From assembly GCA_963930645.1 (NCBI GenBank), contig OZ005652.1:270376689-270440688 (forward strand): DNA of 64,000 nt, read 5' to 3'. Positions 56,988-64,000 of the stretch are shown piece by piece (position 1 is the stretch's first letter; every line of letters starts with the position of its first letter). The stretch comes from Salticus scenicus (Eukaryota; Arthropoda; Arachnida; Araneae; Salticidae). The translations under genes and the position numbers were made by a program. The notes under the pieces were generated by a model. The model was not told where the DNA came from. It ran no database searches and saw nothing but the letters and a program-made list of their open reading frames with translations.

Positions 56988-58622
56988 CCATTTCCTTATG
57001 TTTTAGTACTTAAATGACATTATTTTACAGATTAAGATGTACAAAAGATGCAGTATATTAATGTACTTTAAACATAGCTAAAAGTAGTTTTAGAAGAAAT
57101 TTTATTATACTTACATTTCTACATTCCTGTGAATGTCTATGAATGGAGAGGGGGGGGGTGCTTCCCTGAAATCCAGTTTGAATACTGTGGCCTGCATATA
57201 TAACATTTTAAATTCTATTATTAAAGTAAAGCATTTTTTCAAATTATTCTGAGATTTACCACAAACAGCAATCTTTGAAACTTTTTTGGTTCATTTTGAG
57301 GAGCCCTGTATATTTATTATTAATTCTTCACTAAGTTTAGGACACTGTGAATAGCGCACTTAAATTTAGTACATTAAAAAATAAATAAATAAATAAAAGG
57401 TATAATATAACTTTAGATTTCCTACTGCAGACTTAATACAGTCGAATTGTGGGGCCTTGCATTTGAAAGATAAATAATTGCGTACCATATTCTGTATGAA
57501 TCACGCTTTTACAGTGAATAATTTCACCATAGACTTAGTGCATTTTTTTGAAAGACCTTTCAAACAAACTACTTGTCCAATCTCAAAAATAAAAAGATAT
57601 CCTGTCATGGTATAGATTTAGATATCGGGCCCTTGACTCTTCCTGATGATATTTGTTTTCGAGCTGTGCGGAATACAGTCTCATACGCATACAGGAATAC
57701 AAACCAACTAGACACAATAGACTTTATTTGCGTTTCAGGGACTTCAAAATGTGTGTAACTGTAAACCCAGTTTCGAAAATTTAACTCTCAAATTTCTCTC
57801 TTCTACACATGGGTAATAGAAAATAATTTTAATTTAGTACTAATAGAACTAAATAACCGGTTGAAGAGAAGTTTCTTTCTGGTGGAACACAAAGTATAAT
57901 AAATAATTTTATATTATTAGTTTATTTTTTACTAGCAATGAATTATATTATGCAAGCTTCGTCATTTTCTAGCTCATCTAGGGAAATGTTGGCGGTAGAA
58001 AAAGCTAGGTTACTTGGTTAGCGTTGTTATCGCCTTTAAACTTCTATACAGATCGTGTGAGCTAGAACTTCTTATCACGAAACAAACAAGTTGGCAATTT
58101 TAAGAACATCGCCAACATTCTCAAAACAGCAATCCTTCACGTTAAAAGAAATGTAATTTTGAAGTTAATTTTAAAATAATTTAAAATCAATAAACTAAAA
58201 AAAAAAAAAAAAAAAAAAAAACAGTACATTAATATTAAATTTTTCAAACAACTTTGAAAATAAGATGAAATAAGTTCAAAATAAGAGAACTCTTACGCTA
58301 CAAAGTTGTGCTCCTGCTCCGGGTATCCACGAGCTACATCTGAAATTCATAATCCACTTTTCCCTTCTTTCTGGATTAGACGAAAATACTAACCGGCGGT
58401 GCCTTTTTCAGGAGTTATTCGTGAAATGTATTGCCAAAAATCCTCCTATTGATTTTTAGACAATAAATTGATGCATGATATGTAATTGTGGCATATTAAA
58501 CTTTCCTATTTGAATAATCAATAATTATTTTCAACTTTTTGATGCACTGTTTAATAACTTAATACAAATACAAATGTACGTTCTCTACAATAACATTATA
58601 CAATTTTTTGATTTTTTGACAG
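56988..58622. other. Non-coding, with a (CTGT)n-repeat fragment
   Basis: At about 57730-57830 the sequence GGGACTTCAAAATGTGTGTA, with the later CGAAAATTTAACTC and CACATGGGTAATAGA, resembles the hairpin end of copy A in the same orientation. A G run lies at about 57150-57160 and an A run at 58198-58220. No gene is visible before the homeobox exon. Confidence 0.5.
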
Positions 58623-58948
58623 GTCCTCGCTGCCGTAGCAGCACAACGTCTTCTGAAGATCGCCGTTGACGTACAGCCTTCACTGGTCAACAAATATCGT
58701 GCTTGAGTTCAGAATTTCAGAACAATGGGTATTTATCTGAAACAAGACGTTGGAAACTCGTACATGAACTGGGACTTACAGATGCTCAAATAAAAATCTG
58801 GATCCAGAATGCTCGAGCTAAGCAGAGAAGAAGCAGTAGTGGTCGGCAAAGTCCCTTGACTAAGAAGCTAGCTGAAGCTGGCTTTTATATCATTCTACAA
58901 ATTCTAATTCTACAACATAACATTAATTTTCTTCCTAGAATGTTCTAG
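58623..58948 (+). pseudogene. Engrailed-like homeobox exon with in-frame stop
   Basis: A pyrimidine-rich tract ending in TTTTTTGACAG (58612-58622) looks like a 3' splice site. The frame after it reads TSSEDRR, then TGA (58667-58669), then RTAFTGQQ, LSSEFQNNGYLSETRRW, HELGLTDAQIKIWIQNARAK. Taking homeodomain residue 1 at 58658, Trp48 (58799-58801), Gln50, Asn51 and Arg53 are kept, while Phe49 is Ile and the stop is at residue 4, where engrailed proteins have Pro. After the domain, SPLTKKLAEAGFYI resembles the engrailed EH5 motif. Engrailed proteins are DNA-binding segment-polarity regulators. The stop and the changes in helix 3 suggest a decayed or fast-diverging paralogue. No other engrailed exon was found. 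A sequencing error at the stop is possible. Confidence 0.7.
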
Positions 58949-60588
58949 AGGTTTTGCATTTTGGTTGTTTTTACAATAGCCATTTCAGTTTCGCTTAAAT
59001 ATGACAGTTTCACTTTTAAGCTGCATAGTTGAATAATTTTGCAAAAAACTTAGTCTGCAAGCTGCAATGATCTCGAATAAGTTTTTATCTTTGTTTCACC
59101 ATATTTAAAGCTCAAAGTGTATTATGCCCGGGTAAACAAATTCGACCTGCTTGTTTACCCCTCAAATAATCCGTGATTTTTCGGCGAAATGTACTTAAAG
59201 ACTTGCTTTGTTTTGTACCATAAATATAATTTTTCTTATTAGAAATATTATCTTCTCTTATTCCCAAACTGATATTTGTGATGTTTTAATTTTCGGTAAA
59301 AGATATAATTTAATTTATTTTTTATTATTTTATTTTATTTTATTATTTATTTTATTATTACTTTTATTATTATTATTATTTTATTTTATTTTATTTATTT
59401 ATTTGTTTTGTAATTCAAATTAAAATATTTACTTTTGTGCTTGCAAAAGTACTTGTTACAATATAATTATAATAATAATAAGAAGAAGAAATGTTTATCA
59501 GGAAAAAGAAGCATTTTATCTAACATAATACCCATAAAAATTTATAATCTACCCATAAAAATTTATAAGTTGAATTAATTATTTAAGACGACAAATAAAT
59601 TATACATTTTTTCAATCGCCATTTTTTTTTTTCTTAATAAATGATTTTATATGTTAAAGGAAAACAATTCAATGCTTATCAAATTTGTTTTAATGAATTA
59701 TTATTAAAATTGATTTATTACGAAATAAATAAAAGAGCATGGAAAAGAGTTTTATAATGGAATTTGATACAATGTAAAATCTATTAAAATCAATTTCAAT
59801 ATTTCACAAGTTAAACGTCTTGGAAACTAATTCTAGAAAAGGGGAAATTTATTTGGAATAAACGGAACGAATTTCTTTGATATCGCTTATCATTCAGTTT
59901 TCATTACTCTTTATTTAAAATGATTCAAAGGGGGAAAAAATTGCAAAATTCTAGTCAAACATATATCGCATTTATAATAAAACAATTTTCAAGAATTATT
60001 TAAATCCTTTTTATTCTGTGCAAAACACATAATATTTATTCAAAATTTTATAAAGAGATAAATAAAATAAAATAAAATAAAATAAAATACTGAAAAGCAA
60101 TTCCATGGTGATTGTTATGTTAGTTACATACACGGCTGAGATTTAAATTATTCTCGCTACCACAATTTCCATACAGAAATCTTTTATCATACGATTACAT
60201 AAGATTGTTTTATTATTAATTATAAATAGGCAGTAATTGTCGTTGGAAAATAGTTGTAACAAAAAAAAAAAAGTTAAAGTTTAAATATAATCCACAGATG
60301 AGACTATTATAACGTATGTCATGGAATTATCCTGAATATTAATATGTATCAAGTAACTAATATTTTCCAAATAAATAAATTTAATAATAGACACACACAC
60401 ACAAAAAAAAGGAAAACAAATCTTATATGTAATAGAAGTAAAATTCTGTACAAAACAGAAAATAATTAAATACGACAGGACATACTGCTTGGTCTATTCT
60501 TCCATGTTGCGTCTCTTAGAAAACGGTTACTTTATTCATTTCTCAAAATTTCTTTCGCATGCTTTCTCTCAATTTTATTTTTAATATA
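58949..60588. other. Non-coding, TTTTA/TTA microsatellites
   Basis: A (TTTTA)n/(TTA)n tract lies at about 59310-59405 and (AAAAT)n at about 60058-60088. No gene is supported. Confidence 0.6.
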
Positions 60589-61546
60589 CAGAGGCTGTTC
60601 GCACATTTTTTAGACGATTTTATTTCGCAGTAAGAAAAAATCGTTTGCATGGAGAATTTTATTTTTACAACAGTTATATTTTTGGAAGTTTTATTTATCT
60701 TCTGATATTTAGAATTTTTGTTTAGATGCAAAAATGCGCTGTTAAAAAGGCAGTGGATGGAAGGATAGGTTTCCACTCTTTCAAAAGAGAGTTTTTAGTG
60801 AAATCTTTATGAAAATCATTTATCAGGAGAAAAATGGAAAAATGTCGCAACAATAGATGAATCTTGGGTCTATTTAAGTGGTTGCAATAAAAAAAGATCA
60901 ATTTATTATCACAAAAGTGGAGAAAAAATTTTTGCTACATGGTTCAAAGCATCAAAGAAAGTTTTTCTAAAGGATTTATAATTGCCACTGGTTTTTCATA
61001 CAAGCGCAAGATAAAAGCAAAAAAAAAAAAAAAAAAAGTGACAAAAATGTCAAAATCAGCTCTAAATACTATCAAGAACATATTTTAATTCCAATTTTTA
61101 AAAATGAAAATCCAGATCTTTATCCACAATGCTATCAATCCGTTGAACTGTATCAAGACAAAACAAGCAGCCACACATCGCAATCCGCAATTGCTTTTCT
61201 AGGAAAAAATGGAACAAAAAACGGGAATTAAAACCATACCCTTCACTGATATTCCTGCTAAATCTCCTGATGTATCACTGTTGGATTTTTGTGTTTTTTG
61301 ACTCTTAAAATCAACATTATCCAAACACCGACTACAACGCTTTGTGGACTTTGGAAAACCGTTCAAGAGGAGTAGAAAAATATACCTCTTCCGATTATAA
61401 AAAGCATTATTATCATAGAAATTACGATGTAAAATGATAGTTCAGAACAAGGGCTATCAAACTGAACAATTAAAACAAGAAATATGAGTGAAATTGGTTC
61501 AGTACACTCCATCAAAATCGTCGAAAAGATGTGCGAACAGCCTCTG
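60589..61546 (+). mobile_element. Tc1/mariner element with TA duplication
   Basis: The left end CAGAGGCTGTTCGCACATTT is matched in reverse complement at the right end (CAGAGGCTGTTCGCACATCT, ending at 61546). TA lies directly outside both ends (60587-60588 and 61547-61548). The 958-bp element contains only the catalytic half of a transposase, so the DNA-binding half has probably been deleted. An A run at about 61019-61037 lies inside the coding part. Confidence 0.85.
60826..61290 (+). pseudogene. Mariner transposase core, DDxD type
   Basis: The pieces run in order: VATIDESWVYLSG (first Asp, about 60845), YYHKSGEKIFATWFKASKK, then after a stop and an A run KSALNTIKNI-type sequence. YQDKTSSHTS (second Asp, about 61153) and DIPAKSPDVSLLDF (third Asp, about 61240-61280) follow. 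After correcting one frameshift, about 41 residues separate the second and third acidic positions, and the third is Asp, which recalls the DD41D (rosa-type) lineage. Stops and the A run break the frame. The N-terminal DNA-binding domain is missing. The enzyme would cut the element at TA. Confidence 0.65.
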
Positions 61547-61666
61547 TATTTTTAACTTGACGCGATCGAGGGAAAAATTTCAGCTAGTCTAAACATGCGA
61601 AAAGTGTAAAATAAAATACTTTTTTTGTGAAGCTGTGTTTATTAGCCACGGTTACCATACAGATCT

Positions 61667-61697
<31 letters not shown>

Positions 61698-62171
61698 TTA
61701 TTACTTTTTTGGAAGTTTTCTCTCAATCTTTTTAAAATATATTTTTGAATTGTTTTAGTAATATATACTTTTTAATTGTTGTGGAATAAGAAAAAAAAAG
61801 AGGAAAGAAGGAAAGAAAAAAGAAAATTCATTTTTATACGGTCTATTTTCACTGAAAGCAATTGTTCATTCGTTCTAATGAATAATAATAATAATGCCAC
61901 CTTTTTCATTTACTTCTTCATTGAGTGTTTGAAGTTGTGATATTTTCACATTCTCATTTACATTTACTTCCTTATGCTAAGTAAATTAGGAATTACGTTA
62001 ACTAATAAGAAAACGTATGATTTATATCGCGTAGGTTAAAAACTGTTAGCACTAAAACATATCAATTTTGTATTAAAGACTTAAATAAAACGCTTAAGCA
62101 TTTAGTGAACTCCATTATTGTTTTTACCATTTTTCTTACAACGTACATAATGAGAATACACAAACACACAC

Positions 62172-62237
<66 letters not shown>

Positions 62238-62280
62238 TCGTTATGTATTCTCTCTCTTGTATTATTCTCCAGGAATAATA
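61547..62280. other. Non-coding, (TTTA)n and (TA)n
   Basis: (TTTA)n lies at about 61669-61700, and a (CA)n then long (TA)n tract at about 62160-62234. No gene is visible. Confidence 0.65.
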
Positions 62281-62338
62281 CAGCTCATATTCAAAATATT
62301 AGAATAATTATTATTATTATTATTATTATTATTTTCTT

Positions 62339-62375
<37 letters not shown>

Positions 62376-63526
62376 CAAAAATATCGTTTGGTAGTTTAAT
62401 GTCTTTTAATACAAATACGCAAACGATATTTTTATTAAGAACTTATTGTTGATTAACTTTATTTATTATCTTAAAATTAATATCATTTTTGAAAAGATTA
62501 ATTGAAAAAAAAATTATTTTGAAAAGTCAGAATATTAGAATATTTATTTAAGTGGTTCAAAATATTAGAATATTTCGCATTAATTCTCCTTTAATTATCA
62601 CCAATTCATAACTGGTGGAATCGTTGATTAAATTCAGACGATTTTATTTAAAATCAGTGTTCTTTTTGCAGTTTGTTTGCTTTTTCGTCTTTAAATGGGT
62701 CGTGTGAGTGATATTCCTGAATCTGTTAAACTCTGTAAGGTTGATTTGTATAGGCACGGTAAAAATCAATGTTTTATAGCGATTTTTTTACTTTGTTCGC
62801 AATCAAGCGTTAGTAAAATACTAACACAATATTAAAAAATGGAAAATTTCAAAATAATCGCCGAAATGGCGGCCAAGGAATTTTGAAATATTACATGATT
62901 CCACCATCAGAAGATTTATTTGAAGATGATTTCGTCTTTCAACAAGATTTAGTGTCACTGCATACCTCGGTGTCAACTAAGAATTGGTTCCGCCAACGCA
63001 ACATTAAGGTGGCCACCAATCCTTGGCCACCAAACTCACCAGACATTAATCCCATCGAAAAAGCATGGAGAATAATGAAGAAAATACTCCAAGAAAATCC
63101 TTTTTCAAGTAAAACTGAGTTAGTAGCACACATAAAGGGGCTAATATAGAAATGTTTGGAAACACCCTGTATATAGTATGCAAGATCGATTGTACGCTGT
63201 TATTAAAGCTAAAGCGGGTGCTACAAAATATTAACTAACATTTACTTGATATTCATAAGGTAATATTTTTGCGTAAAATAAAATATTCTAATATTTTGAA
63301 CCAATCTAAATTTTATTCTAATATTTTGATGTGTTTCAGAAAGCTATTGTATACCTAATTTATTGTATTTTATATTTTGTAAATGTTAAAATCTTATCTA
63401 ATCATTCCAGATTTAATTTATAAGAAATTTAATTGCATTTACTTAGTATTAAAAATAAATAAATGAAAAATAATTTCTTTCTTATTACTTTTTTCTCAAT
63501 TATTCTAATATTTTGAATATGAGTTG
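62281..63526 (+). mobile_element. Tc1-like transposon with internal deletion
   Basis: The left end CAGCTCATATTCAAAATATT, continuing AGAATAATT, is matched in reverse complement at the right end with one mismatch (CAACTCATATTCAAAATATT, ending at 63526). TA stands outside both ends (62279-62280 and 63527-63528). The TTCAAAATATTAGAATATT motif recurs subterminally (62557-62575 and 63284-63301). The transposase keeps an N-terminal and a C-terminal part only. The T run is at 62342-62369. Confidence 0.9.
62695..63149 (+). pseudogene. Tc1-like transposase, deleted and frameshifted
   Basis: MGRVSDIPESVKLCKVDLYR starts a Tc1-type paired-like helix-turn-helix, with SSVSKIL marking its recognition part. 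Frames shift, and sequence near 62840-62880 jumps to the late catalytic domain (YYMIPPSEDLFEDDFVFQQD). The second Asp is in FQQDLVSLHTS and the third residue is Glu in SPDINPIEKAW, followed by TELVAHIKGLI. Roughly 125 residues, including the first catalytic Asp, are absent. The Asp-to-Glu spacing counts as 36 residues, against 34 in canonical Tc1, because of two extra residues before WPPNSPD. It is non-functional. Confidence 0.8.
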
Positions 63527-64000
63527 TACAAGACAGACCAAACGGTGTGATGATGGTAACTCTTGGGGGGGGGGGGGTATCCATATTGAAAATATTGACG
63601 TATTTAATAATAAAAAAAAATGCTAACATAGTTGGAATATAAAGAAAAAATATCATTAAAGTAAATTTAACACTGTGACACATATGTAAGATACACACTT
63701 TCCTATAATACATATATTTGAAAATAATAATAATAATAATTAATAAAATAAATAAATAAATGTTTGGATTTTATAAAATTAATATAGCTTTCACTTTACT
63801 GGAACCAATTTTATACTACTATGCTCTAAGCATAACAAAAAATTTCATCTATATTTTCCAATACGAATTCACGCAATACAAATTATTTAATAAAATTGTT
63901 ATTTACTAACAGACTTTGCCCGCTTCGCTGCTCACTATATTTAAGGGAATTATCAACTTTCCATATCATTATTAACAAAATGTAAAAAAAAAAAGTCACT
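63527..64000. other. Non-coding window end
   Basis: A G run lies at about 63565-63578 and (ATA)n at 63723-63740. A GC-richer TTTGCCCGCTTCGCTGCTCAC at about 63912 recalls 45773. No gene is visible. Confidence 0.6.

Overview
The window is AT-rich animal nuclear DNA. No bacterial features (operons, Shine-Dalgarno sites, dense long ORFs) were seen. The transposon families (Ty3/Gypsy, Ty1/Copia, Tigger/pogo, several Tc1/mariner lineages, hAT-type MITEs), a TATA+TCAGT core promoter and an engrailed-type homeobox point to an arthropod. A chelicerate such as a spider is possible, but the sequence does not prove it. Nothing I can see is an intact protein-coding gene. The window is a repeat landscape with one host-gene-like exon, the homeobox at 58.6-58.9 kb, and that exon carries an in-frame stop.

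Layout. 0-7.6 kb: sparse AT-rich sequence, degenerate tRNA-like pieces and a minus-strand pogo/CENP-B-type transposase relic (4.5-6.0 kb). 7.6-10.7 kb: a ~170-bp tandem repeat split at a TA by a decayed Tigger element. 12.3-13.4 kb: a (CTGT)n-bearing dispersed repeat, with relatives at 26.7-27.8, 39.6-40.7 and 55.6-56.7 kb. 13.8-17.2 kb: first copy of a diverged segmental duplication; the second copy is at 38.6-44.6 kb and a third fragment at 45.4 kb. 15.5, 17.3 and 17.5-18.1 kb: small inverted-terminal-repeat elements, one with a perfect 8-bp target duplication. 18.4-23.7 kb: a minus-strand Ty3/Gypsy retrotransposon with both LTRs. 29.0-31.4 kb: nested terminal-inverted-repeat elements around a solo-LTR-like promoter containing perfect heat-shock elements. 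31.4-37.0 kb: a 5.6-kb palindrome with ~2.6-2.8 kb arms. 41.2-42.5 and 52.8-54.1 kb: two inverted copies of a TIR element that contains a tRNA-like segment. 46.2-49.0 kb: a Copia gag-protease-integrase fragment abutting the 3' end of a mariner. 50.0-52.2 kb: a hAT MITE, another MITE and a mariner relic. 60.6-63.5 kb: two Tc1/mariner elements with TA duplications.

The elements do not form a pathway; they are independent mobile DNAs at different stages of decay. Recurrent themes are transposases that have lost specific catalytic residues, nested insertions, and about thirty A or T homopolymers of 15-41 bp, several inside transposon ORFs and of different length in paired copies. Percent identities and boundaries are by-eye estimates.
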